Shown: piece after piece, positions 1 to 6,573 of the stretch
Numbering within the stretch: the first letter of the stretch is position 1
Layout of the letters: every line of letters starts with the position of its first letter
Source of the DNA: an uncultured Bacteroidales bacterium
GTDB taxonomy: Bacteria; Bacteroidota; Bacteroidia; Bacteroidales; Muribaculaceae
Reading direction: 5' to 3'
NCBI GenBank assembly: GCA_945828175.1
Contig: CALZQD010000099.1
Location: 1-6,649 of the forward strand
DNA: 6,649 nt
Translations under genes and position numbers: made by a program
Notes under the pieces: generated by a model
What the model saw: the letters and a program-made list of their open reading frames with translations, nothing else
The model's database searches: none
What the model was told of the DNA's origin: nothing

Positions 1-1
1 C

Positions 2-1039
2 GGTATACGCTCGCGGCTCCATTATCAGGGTTCACGCGCGCTGTAGTTCCTGCCTTTGGCCCATGCCTACGGCTGCGCCTTCGACATGCTCGTGCCGCTG
101 GCTACGGGCACCCACGTCACCCTGCTCGGCAAGCTGCCGAGCCCGCAGCTGATTGTCTCGGCGATGAAAAAAGTCAAGCCTTCGCTCGTCATCTGCGTGC
201 CGCTCGTGCTCGAAAAGATCTACCGCAAGATGATCGTGCCGATGATTTCGTCGCCCACCGTGCGCTGGGTTCTCGCTGTTCCAATGCTCGACAAGGCAAT
301 CTATGCGCGCATACGCTCGAAACTCGTCGAGGCCTTCGGCGGCAGCTTCGAAGAAGTCATCATCGGCGGGGCGCCGCTCAACCCCGAGGTCGAGGACTTC
401 CTGCTGCGCATCAAATTCCCTTTCACCGTCGGCTACGGCATGACCGAGTGCGGCCCGCTCATCAGCTATGTGCCCTGGCGCCGCTTCGAGCCCAGGTCGT
501 CGGGCCGCGTGCTCCGCGGACTCATGACTGCCAAGATTATCGCCGAAGACGGCTCTGAGCAGGGCGAAATCTGCGTCAAGGGCGTCAACGTCATGAAAGG
601 CTATTACAAGAACCCCGAGGCCACCGAGGCCGTGCTCGACAGCGACGGCTGGCTACACACCGGCGACATGGGTACTCTCGGCAAGCCCGACAACCGCACC
701 ATCTTCATCCGCGGCCGCTACAAAACAATGATACTCTCGTCAAACGGCCAGAATATCTACCCCGAGGAAATCGAGGCTAAGCTCAACAATATGCCCTACG
801 TCGCCGAAAGCCTCGTCATCGAGCGCAACGGCCACCTTGTCGCCCTCGTCTACCCCGACACCGAAACCGCCGAGGCCAACGGCGTCTCAGCCGAAGCCCT
901 GCAGCAGACGATGGAGAAAAACCGTCAGGACCTCAACAAGCTCGTGGCACCATATGAGCGCGTCGAGAGCATCGAACTCGTCGGCGAGGAGTTCGCCAAG
1001 ACGCCCAAGAAATCAATCAAACGCTTTCTATACCATTAA
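2..1039 (+). CDS. AMP-forming long-chain acyl-CoA ligase, 5'-truncated, with an in-frame TAG
   Basis: This is the C-terminal part of an adenylate-forming ligase, which activates a fatty acid with ATP and transfers it to CoA in the cytoplasm. Counting from the TTG at 56, visible motifs are LAHAYG (1-6), GGAPLNPEV (104-112), the adenylate-binding GYGMTE (126-131), GWLHTGD (198-204) with the ribose-contacting Asp, the hinge region RGRYK (219-223), NIYPEEIE (233-240), and the C-terminal TPKKSIKRF with the catalytic Lys region. Relatives run to about 550 residues, so roughly the first 40% is missing. The frame continues upstream to base 2 and reads plausibly (RLHYQGSRAL), but TAG at 44-46 interrupts it where I expect a Ser in (S)FLPLAHAYG. 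A single C-to-A change from TCG would explain this. The TTG at 56 is therefore not a real start. The stop is TAA, and the amidase gene follows after 27 bp. The family is certain; substrate chain length is not visible. Confidence 0.9.
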
Positions 1040-1066
1040 CATAAAACAGCAAATACTGTCAATCCA

Positions 1067-2533
1067 ATGAAAAAACTGATTACGCCGCTCATATTATTAT
1101 ATGCAGCGACAGCCTCGGCTGCGCTGCCTCTGAAAATATACAGCGGACAAACCGATACGGTCACAACGCCCAAGCACATCATAGTCGCCGTCACCGAACC
1201 CGGCGCTACGGCCACCATCAACGGCAACGCCGTCAAAGTCTACAAGACAGGCTCGTTCGGCGGCGAAATCTCCCTTCAGCCCGGTGCCAATACCGTCACA
1301 GTCACCGCCTCAAAAGACGGCAAGACCGAAAAACGCAGCTTCAGCGTCTACCGTGCCGAGCCAGTTAAAAAACAGACAAAAGCCGACGACAGCTATGCCG
1401 GCGAGCTGACGACGCCGCTCGAGAATCCGCACTATATCGTGACGACAAAGGGCGCCTATCTGCAGTTCGGCAACGGCGACGACCGTCTCGGCGGCTCTAA
1501 GATGGGCTTTCTCGACGAAGGCATCCGTCTCAAGGCCGACGGCGTCAAAGGCAGTCTCTACCGAGTCGCCCTGGCCAACAACCATTTCGCCTATATACCC
1601 AAGCAATATACAGCCCCGGCCGAAAGCGCCAATCCCATCTTCAACACCGGCAGCTGGAGCATCATCAACATGGGCGACCGCGACCGCATCAGCATCGCCC
1701 TGCCCGCCCGTCTCGCCTACCGCTACCGCACCAACCTCGACCCGTCGACCATCACCGTCGACCTCTACGGCGCCACCGACAACAGCAACTGGATGACACA
1801 GCGCACCCTCGAGCTCGGCATGATCGACTACGTCGACTTCGACCAGATCGACAGCGACGTCTATCGCGTCATCATCCACCTCAAAGACCGCTACAACTGG
1901 GGCTTCAGCGTCGGCTATCAAGGCAACAGCCTGACCATCGACGTCAGACACCGTCCCGCCAAGCTCTCGATTGACGGACTCGTCATCGGCCTCGACGCAG
2001 GCCATGGCGGCGAATTCACCGGCGCCGTCTCTCCCTCGGGTCTGAAAGAGAAAGACCTCAACCTCGACATCGTCCTCAAACTGCGCGACATGCTCGAGCA
2101 CGCCGGCGCAAAGGTCGTGCTGACACGCGACGGCGACACAGGTCCATCGATGGCCGAGCGCAAGGAAATCTGGAAGAAAGGTGGCGTCCAGCTCGCCATA
2201 TCGATTCACAACAACGCCGGCGGCTCACCCCTGACATCGCCCGGTACGGCAGCGCTGTTCAAACATATCTTCGACCGTCCGCTCGCCGAAGCCATCGCCA
2301 GCCGCATGCTCCAGCTCGACGTACCCTTCTTCGGCCTCGTCGGCAATTTCAATTTCTCGCTCAATGGGCCGACCGACTATCCCAACATGCTCGTCGAAGG
2401 CCTCTTCATGAGCTCGCTCGCTGAAGAAGAGCTCCTCGCCGACCCCGACTTCCGCACCCGCATGGCCCGCCAGGTCTACCTCGGCATCGAAGACTACCTC
2501 AAAACCGTCAAAGCATCGCTGAAAGACAAATAA
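1067..2533 (+). CDS. Secreted N-acetylmuramoyl-L-alanine amidase (Amidase_3)
   Basis: This 488-residue zinc hydrolase should cleave the amide bond between muramic acid and the peptide stem of peptidoglycan in the periplasm. It begins with a signal peptide (1-19, ending ATASA). A beta-sandwich, Ig-like or glucodextranase-B-like segment follows (about 22-96), then an SH3-like segment (about 121-182), an AMIN-like strand-rich segment (about 205-296), and the catalytic domain (about 303-481). Zinc ligands are visible as His313 in DAGHGG, Glu328 in GLKEKD and His381 in SIHNN; the catalytic Glu is probably Glu444 in MLVEG. All key residues of the family are present, so it should be active. The three accessory segments are called from their general pattern and are less certain than the catalytic domain. 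ATG at 1067 is chosen because it gives the signal peptide. Gaps of 27 bp before and 25 bp after suggest co-transcription with both neighbours. Confidence 0.92.
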   Translation: MKKLITPLILLYAATASAALPLKIYSGQTDTVTTPKHIIVAVTEPGATATINGNAVKVYKTGSFGGEISLQPGANTVTVTASKDGKTEKRSFSVYRAEPVKKQTKADDSYAGELTTPLENPHYIVTTKGAYLQFGNGDDRLGGSKMGFLDEGIRLKADGVKGSLYRVALANNHFAYIPKQYTAPAESANPIFNTGSWSIINMGDRDRISIALPARLAYRYRTNLDPSTITVDLYGATDNSNWMTQRTLELGMIDYVDFDQIDSDVYRVIIHLKDRYNWGFSVGYQGNSLTIDVRHRPAKLSIDGLVIGLDAGHGGEFTGAVSPSGLKEKDLNLDIVLKLRDMLEHAGAKVVLTRDGDTGPSMAERKEIWKKGGVQLAISIHNNAGGSPLTSPGTAALFKHIFDRPLAEAIASRMLQLDVPFFGLVGNFNFSLNGPTDYPNMLVEGLFMSSLAEEELLADPDFRTRMARQVYLGIEDYLKTVKASLKDK

Positions 2534-2558
2534 TGAATAATATTTAATACCATCAATT

Positions 2559-3221
2559 ATGAAAAAACTATTCTGCATTATCGCAGCCGCAAGCCTGCTG
2601 GCTATCGGTGTTAGCGCTCAAAATTATGAAACTGAGAAAAAAGTGAAGCACGTGTCATCGACTGCCACAACAATTAACGGCCATTTCGGCATCCGCGTAG
2701 GCGGCGAAATCGTCTGCCCGGGTGACATATCTCAAGATGGTGTCGGCGTTGACGCATTCTCGGTTGGAGGCGGTATCGAGTTCGGCGCAATCTATTACGC
2801 ACCAATCAAAGCCGGCCTCTATATCGAACCAGGCTTGAAACTGTATTATAATCAGTATTCATTAAACAGCGACATGACAGAAGTTGACGCATCAGTGCGC
2901 AAATTCGGTATGCGCATACCTGTCATGGTTGGCTACCGCTTCGAAATAGCTGACAAGACTGGGCTGCACCTTTTCACTGGTCCCGAGTTTGAAATTGGAA
3001 TCTCGGCAAAGGAACATAGCGATGGCTACGCTGAAAGTCTTTATGGTGACGATGGCGGCATGAATCGGTTTGACCTGCTGTGGGGCATCGGCGCCGGCGT
3101 GTCATACAAGCATTTTTTCTATGCCGTGAGCGGTTCGCTCGGCATGCTCAACATGTTCAGTGACTCAGACGCAAAATTTCACGAAAACCGCGTGACATTC
3201 ACAATCGGCTATAACTTCTGA
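2559..3221 (+). CDS. Outer-membrane beta-barrel protein, PorT-like
   Basis: This 220-residue protein has a clear signal peptide (MKKLFCIIAAASLLAIGVSA, residues 1-20). It then shows alternating hydrophobic and polar strands with many Gly and aromatic residues, for example FGIRVGGEI, VGGGIEFGAIYY, GLYIEPGLKLYY, FGMRIPVMVGYRF and LFTGPEFEIG. It ends in a strand finishing in Phe (VTFTIGYNF), the usual C-terminal signature of outer-membrane barrels. This fits the small barrel families common in Bacteroidota (outer membrane protein beta-barrel or PorT-like). No catalytic motif is visible and the specific role is unknown. It lies 25 bp after the amidase and may share its transcript, so a cell-envelope role is likely but inferred. 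By eye its base composition is less GC-rich than the two genes before it. No convincing terminator follows it. Confidence 0.8.
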   Translation: MKKLFCIIAAASLLAIGVSAQNYETEKKVKHVSSTATTINGHFGIRVGGEIVCPGDISQDGVGVDAFSVGGGIEFGAIYYAPIKAGLYIEPGLKLYYNQYSLNSDMTEVDASVRKFGMRIPVMVGYRFEIADKTGLHLFTGPEFEIGISAKEHSDGYAESLYGDDGGMNRFDLLWGIGAGVSYKHFFYAVSGSLGMLNMFSDSDAKFHENRVTFTIGYNF

Positions 3222-3249
3222 AAAATAAATAAAAAAATCGGCAGGATAA

Positions 3250-3281
3250 CTTGCCTGTTCCGGGGCAAATAGCTATCTTTG
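3250..3281 (+). promoter_or_regulatory. Bacteroidota-type promoter for rplU-rpmA
   Basis: A -33 element CTTG (3250-3253) is followed by a 20-bp spacer and a perfect -7 box TATCTTTG (3274-3281). This matches the TTTG / TAnnTTTG consensus of the Bacteroidota housekeeping sigma factor except at the first base of the -33 element. Transcription would start near 3288, leaving a leader of about 90 nt before rplU. Confidence 0.75.
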
Positions 3282-3287
3282 CACCGA

Positions 3288-3376
3288 AATTTTCCGCAAT
3301 AGGCTCGTCAAAGAGCGTCCGGCAATGCGTATCGGGCGCCGCCTCAGTGGGTTAACATTTTTATTATCAATAACAA
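3288..3376 (+). promoter_or_regulatory. Structured 5' leader of rplU-rpmA
   Basis: The stretch between the predicted transcription start and the rplU ATG can fold. The strongest element is a 7-bp stem, GCGTCCG (3315-3321) with CGGGCGC (3333-3339), closing an 11-nt loop. A competing 4-bp stem, GCTC (3303-3306) with GAGC (3313-3316), shares two bases with it, so the two are mutually exclusive. A weak AT-rich hairpin, ATAAC (3370-3374) with GTTAT (3383-3387), would place the AUG in its loop. No T-run follows the main stem, so it is not a terminator. Autogenous control by L21 is a reasonable guess from what is known of ribosomal protein leaders, but I do not recognise a named motif. Confidence 0.4.
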
Positions 3377-3697
3377 ATGTACGTTATCGTAGAAATCCAG
3401 GGACAGCAGTTCAAAGCAGAAAAAGACAAATTTCTGTATGTCCACTATCTCGGTGAGCAAGTAAAAGAAGGTGACAAAGTCGAGTTCGACCGCGTTCTCC
3501 TCGCTGATGCCGACGGTGCCGTGAAAGTCGGCGCTCCTACCGTTGAAGGAGCTAAAGTTGTTTGCGAGGTCGCTACTCCCCTCGTAAAAGGTGACAAAGT
3601 GATCGTTTTCAAGAAAAAACGTCGCAAAGGCTATCGCCGCAAAAACGGCCATCGCCAGTACTTCACCAAGATCGTGATCAAAGACATAGTCGCTTAA
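3377..3697 (+). CDS. rplU: 50S ribosomal protein L21
   Basis: This 106-residue protein is ribosomal protein L21 (bL21), which binds 23S rRNA in the large subunit. It opens with the typical [19 protein letters not shown], has a central [11 protein letters not shown] segment, and ends with the basic family signature [20 protein letters not shown] (about 79-98). The length is normal for the family. The ATG at 3377 is the only sensible start; no Shine-Dalgarno is visible and the upstream sequence is A-rich, as is usual in Bacteroidota. The gene is preceded by its own promoter and leader. rpmA follows after 19 bp, so this is the standard L21-L27 operon. Confidence 0.98.
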   Translation: MYVIVEIQGQQFKAEKDKFLYVHYLGEQVKEGDKVEFDRVLLADADGAVKVGAPTVEGAKVVCEVATPLVKGDKVIVFKKKRRKGYRRKNGHRQYFTKIVIKDIVA

Positions 3698-3716
3698 CCT
3701 TTAAAACTTAAACACA

Positions 3717-3992
3717 ATGGCACATAAAAAAGGTGTTGGTAGTTCTAAGAACGGCCGTGAGTCAGAAAGCAAGCGACTCGGCGTGAAAATCTTTGGCGGC
3801 CAGTTTGCCAAAGCAGGTAACATCATCAAACGTCAGCGCGGCACTGTCCACCACCCCGGACTCAATGTCGGCATGGGCAAAGACCACACAATCTACGCCC
3901 TCATCGACGGTACTGTTGTATTCACAGAAGGCAAAGGCGGACGTAAGTTCATCAACGTCAAACCCGCCGCTGTCGAAGTCGCCGAAGCATAA
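3717..3992 (+). CDS. rpmA: 50S ribosomal protein L27
   Basis: This 91-residue protein is ribosomal protein L27 (bL27), located near the peptidyl-transferase centre. It starts [20 protein letters not shown] and carries the family signature [15 protein letters not shown] (about residues 34-48). It continues with a [14 protein letters not shown] segment and a typical [10 protein letters not shown]. The N-terminus begins directly with AHKKG, as in Gram-negative L27; there is no cleaved extension of the Firmicutes type. It is the second gene of the rplU operon, which ends at the hairpin just downstream. In several Bacteroidales that I recall, serS follows this pair, but here the next gene is a nuclease behind a terminator. 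Confidence 0.98.
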   Translation: MAHKKGVGSSKNGRESESKRLGVKIFGGQFAKAGNIIKRQRGTVHHPGLNVGMGKDHTIYALIDGTVVFTEGKGGRKFINVKPAAVEVAEA

Positions 3993-4018
3993 ACAGCCAC
4001 GACAACACAATCCAACTT

Positions 4019-4050
4019 ATTGACAACGGGCCGGCTCAAATCTATCTTTG
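4019..4050 (+). promoter_or_regulatory. Candidate promoter for the S1/P1 nuclease, overlapping the rpmA terminator
   Basis: ATTG (4019-4022), a 20-bp spacer and TATCTTTG (4043-4050) match the Bacteroidota promoter consensus. The -7 octamer and spacer are identical to those of the rplU promoter. The -7 box spans the loop and the first bases of the right arm of the rpmA terminator. Transcription would start near 4057, about 40 nt before the nuclease ATG. The overlap means part of the match could be coincidental. Confidence 0.5.
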
Positions 4051-4068
4051 AGCGGCCCGTTTCATTTT
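4025..4068 (+). terminator. Intrinsic terminator of the rplU-rpmA operon
   Basis: The left arm AACGGGCCGGCTCAAA (4025-4040) pairs with the right arm TTTGAGCGGCCCGTT (4047-4061) around a 6-nt loop. The stem has 15 base pairs with one bulged G. The T-rich run TTCATTTT follows. It begins 32 bp after the rpmA stop codon. Confidence 0.92.
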
Positions 4069-4097
4069 AAATCCGACAAACCACAAAATCCATATTT

Positions 4098-4907
4098 ATG
4101 AAAAGACTGACATTACTCGGCGCTGCCGCCCTGATGACCATCTCGGCTTTCGGCTGGGGACAGAAAGGCCACGACACGACAGCCTACATCGCCGAACAGC
4201 ACCTCACTCCCGCAACCGCTGCCGCCATCGACTCGATATTCGAGGGCAAATCAATCGTCTACTGGTCGAACTGGCTCGACAACGCAAGCCATCAGCCCGA
4301 CCTGAAATATACCAAGACCTGGCACTACAAGAACGTCGACGCCGACGAGACCTACGAAACCGCGCAGGCAAACCCCGCCGGCGATGCCGTCACGGCGATA
4401 AAAGCTCAGGTCGTGACACTCTCTGACCCCGTCACGCCATTGAAAGACTCGCAGCTCGCGCTCAAGATACTCGTCCACGTCATGGGCGACCTGCATATGC
4501 CGCTCCACATGGGCCACGCCACAGACCTCGGCGGCAACCGCGTCAAGGTCAAATTCTTCGGCCGCGACAACAACCTCCACTCAGTCTGGGACACTTCCCT
4601 CCCCGACGCCGCGCACAAATGGAGCTACAGCGAGTGGCAGCAGCAGATCGACCGCGCCGACGAAGCAACAGCCAATGCCATCATCAGCGGCAGCGTCGAC
4701 GACTGGGCCAAAGAAACCGTCGGTATCGCTTCGAAGGTCTACACCTACTTCCAGCCCGGCATCAATGTCTCTTTCAACGACATAGCACGCTGGACCCCGA
4801 CCGTCGAAGACCAGTTTCTCAAAGGCGGCCTTCGCCTGGCCCACACCCTCAATCTCATTTTCGATTCCGCCTACCGCGCAGCCTATCTGTCGAATTCAGG
4901 CGATTAA
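4098..4907 (+). CDS. Secreted S1/P1-type zinc nuclease
   Basis: This 269-residue protein belongs to the S1/P1 nuclease family, three-zinc enzymes that cleave single-stranded nucleic acids and can remove 3'-phosphates. The signal peptide (1-19, ending ISAFG) would expose Trp20 as the mature N-terminus, which the family needs because that residue binds zinc. The other ligands appear in order and with spacing like P1 nuclease: His25, Asp61, His76 (WHY), His127, Asp131 and His137 (HVMGDLHMPLH), and His161 and Asp165 (NLHSVWD). The DLGGN segment (143-147) is also typical. With all nine ligands present it should be active in the periplasm or outside the cell, probably in nucleic-acid scavenging. 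It stands alone between a terminator and a double terminator and probably uses the promoter at 4019-4050. ATG at 4098 is supported by the signal peptide. Confidence 0.95.
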   Translation: MKRLTLLGAAALMTISAFGWGQKGHDTTAYIAEQHLTPATAAAIDSIFEGKSIVYWSNWLDNASHQPDLKYTKTWHYKNVDADETYETAQANPAGDAVTAIKAQVVTLSDPVTPLKDSQLALKILVHVMGDLHMPLHMGHATDLGGNRVKVKFFGRDNNLHSVWDTSLPDAAHKWSYSEWQQQIDRADEATANAIISGSVDDWAKETVGIASKVYTYFQPGINVSFNDIARWTPTVEDQFLKGGLRLAHTLNLIFDSAYRAAYLSNSGD

Positions 4908-4939
4908 CAGCCTGCAGCCAACACAATACACGCCATAAA

Positions 4940-4993
4940 CGCCTAAATGACAACCTGTTTTGAATTGTCGTTTAGGCGCTTGCCATTTTATTT
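4940..4993 (+). terminator. Intrinsic terminator after the S1/P1 nuclease
   Basis: The left arm CGCCTAAATGACAA (4940-4953) pairs with TTGTCGTTTAGGCG (4965-4978). The stem has 14 pairs with a single G-U and an 11-nt loop. A T-rich stretch, CTTGCCATTTTATTT, follows. The hairpin starts 32 bp after the nuclease stop codon. Confidence 0.85.
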
Positions 4994-5028
4994 GTGATGC
5001 ATAAACCGCATCACAAATATTTTATTTT
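4989..5028 (+). terminator. Second, tandem terminator hairpin (perfect 12-bp dyad)
   Basis: TATTTGTGATGC (4989-5000) and GCATCACAAATA (5008-5019) are perfect inverted repeats around a 7-nt loop, followed by TTTTATTTT (5020-5028). The shape and T-run fit a backup terminator directly behind the first one. A protein-binding operator for the next operon is an alternative, because the dyad lies about 20 bp before that operon's predicted -33 box. Confidence 0.7.
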
Positions 5029-5048
5029 AACAACATTTATGTAGCAAA

Positions 5049-5079
5049 TTTGTCACATTAGAAAGTTTTACTAATTTTA
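5049..5079 (+). promoter_or_regulatory. Candidate promoter for the DUF3575-like operon
   Basis: A perfect -33 TTTG (5049-5052) lies 19 bp ahead of TAATTTTA (5072-5079), which matches TAnnTTTG except at its last base. The predicted transcription start near 5086 would leave a leader of about 30 nt. The surrounding AT-rich stretch (5020-5114) holds no gene. Confidence 0.5.
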
Positions 5080-5114
5080 CGCCAATTTTCCCAAAATAGG
5101 TAAAATTTTCAAAT

Positions 5115-5690
5115 ATGACACACCCTTTCTATATTCGGAACAGTCGCTTGTGTTTGATTTTCCGTTATTTACTATTAATCTGCCTATTTGCCGGAGCACA
5201 TCAGGCAAACGCCCAGCGAGTCGCACTTAAAACCAATGCAATAGACTGGCTGATAATGTCACCGAACCTTTCGGTCGAGGCGCGCATTAGTTCAAAGCTG
5301 ACCATGCAGATGGCCTTCGCCGCCAACCCGTTCAATATAAGCATTGCCGACATTTCGACAAAAAATTACCGGGTCGAACCTGAACTCAGATATTGGTTCA
5401 ACCGTCCGATGGCACGTCACTTTGTGGCACTTTCGGCAACTGCTGCGGCTTTCAATCTACGCCACGCCGACCATCACTTCAACGGTGATGCCATCGGCGC
5501 CGGTGTGTCATACGGCTATGCCCTGGTCCTTTCAAACCACTGGAATATGGAATTTGAAGCCGGCGTGGGCGTCGCCCACATCAAGGCCTTCGACTACCAT
5601 GGGGACGAACGCCCTGCTCAGAAAAATTATTCTCACTTCAAGCTTGTACCCATACGACTGGGGCTATCTTTTTCATATATTTTCAAGTAA
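5115..5690 (+). CDS. DUF3575-like secreted protein
   Basis: This 191-residue protein has an N-terminal signal peptide: a basic start, hydrophobic core LLLICLFAGA and likely cleavage after AHQANA. The mature part begins RVALKTNAIDW. It then shows SPNLSVEARIS, YRVEPELRYWF (about 85-95), a strand-rich middle, AGVSYGYALVLS and NMEFEAGVGVAH, and ends in the strand LGLSFSYIF. The KTN..D....PN...E start, the E.RYWF block and the later GxSYGY and EF..GVG blocks match my recollection of DUF3575, a Bacteroidota family often found beside fimbria-type or other surface-protein genes. It is probably an outer-membrane barrel of unknown function. The first ATG is used because it gives the signal peptide. The TAA stop abuts the next ATG, which points to a two-gene or longer operon. 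Confidence 0.75.
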   Translation: MTHPFYIRNSRLCLIFRYLLLICLFAGAHQANAQRVALKTNAIDWLIMSPNLSVEARISSKLTMQMAFAANPFNISIADISTKNYRVEPELRYWFNRPMARHFVALSATAAAFNLRHADHHFNGDAIGAGVSYGYALVLSNHWNMEFEAGVGVAHIKAFDYHGDERPAQKNYSHFKLVPIRLGLSFSYIFK

Positions 5691-6573
5691 ATGACAACAG
5701 TGAAAATTATGCATAAATACCGGGCTATCGTCGTGACAGCCGTTTCGGCATTACTCATGCCGCTCTTTTTTGCTCTGCCGGCCGACGCCCGCCATATTAA
5801 CGTGCGCGGCAGAGTGCTCTCACAGGGAAGCCGCGAACCGCTTGACGGCGTAGCCATCCTGAGCGCGTCTACCGGGAAACTTATCGGCTCGACCAATATC
5901 GAAGGCCGCTTCACGGTGTCTGTCGATGAAAACGATGATCTAATCTTTTCAAGTGTCAATGTAGAAAGCCTTACTGAACCTGTCCGCGGGCGCCTGTCTG
6001 TCGAAGTGTCGCTTATGCCCAAACCCCATCAACTCGAGGAGCTGCTTGTCGTGGCGAAAGGCATGGACATCGCTTTTATTATCGATAATGCCGAACTCGA
6101 CGTCAAGGGCAATTATATACATCTGAAAAAACATGTGAGAATACCACACGAATTTTTTTCATCGCAGAAGCGCATGATTATCCAGCCTACGATATACGAC
6201 GTCACGCTCCGCAAACTGTCATATCTCAAGCCTGTGGTATTCGACGGAGGGCGATATGCCATAACCCAGCGCCGCGTGCATGACTTCAACGACAGCATCG
6301 ATCCTCTCGTAGTTTTTCGGGAAATCAAAACGACCGGACGCCGCACAGACGATATGGTGACAATCGCCGACTCTCTCTATGTGGAGAATACCAATCACGA
6401 TTTCATATGTCTTGTGATGTCATCGATGGAAGACTATAACCGAATCGTCTTCACCGATACCGCCATGATCGCCCGCGGCACGGTGAATCCCCTCCGCTTC
6501 CTCAGATATAAGCTCAACGGCGTCAGAGTCGCCGACGACCGGTATCTGCCCCAGCCCGACATCGAACTTCGTG
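5691..6573 (+). CDS. Carboxypeptidase-regulatory-like surface protein, 3'-truncated by the contig end
   Basis: The genomic part covers 294 complete codons. A signal peptide is visible, with basic MHKYR, a hydrophobic VVTAVSALLMPLFFALP and cleavage near ADA. The start may be the ATG at 5691, directly after the previous stop, or the ATG at 5709 (codon 7), which gives a more compact signal peptide. Residues about 36-122 look like a carboxypeptidase D regulatory-like beta-sandwich: INVRGRVLSQG, PLDGVAIL, STNIEGRFTV, and ending LEELLVVA. The following region (125-294) is not a TonB-dependent receptor plug that I can recognise. It contains HVRIPHEFFSSQKRMIIQP and PVVFDGGRYAITQRR, and resembles uncharacterised envelope proteins near DUF3575 genes in Bacteroidales; this is recollection, not a search result. 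Genomic sequence ends at 6573. The reading frame continues through adapter to a false TAG at 6609-6611, so the last residues are not real. Confidence 0.75.

Noticed and set aside
44..46. TAG reassigned to an amino acid (alternative genetic code)
   Set aside because: Only one internal TAG is seen, at an error-prone contig end. The complete genes stop with TAA or TGA and have no internal TAG, and the expected residue is Ser rather than the Gln usual in TAG-recoded lineages.
1310..2209. 299-codon open frame on the minus strand opposite the amidase gene
   Set aside because: It is a shadow of the GC-rich amidase coding strand. Its protein is dominated by Val, Ala, Asp and Glu with no recognisable domain, while the plus strand has a full, motif-bearing amidase.
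3240..3257. Terminator for the outer-membrane protein gene (GGCAG with TTGCC)
   Set aside because: The stem is only 5 bp including a G-T pair, lacks a following T-run, and overlaps the rplU -33 region.
4992..5016. CRP/FNR-like operator, from TGTGA and TCACA half-sites
   Set aside because: The half-sites are 13 bp apart instead of the usual 6, and the dyad is followed by a T-run, so a terminator explains it better.
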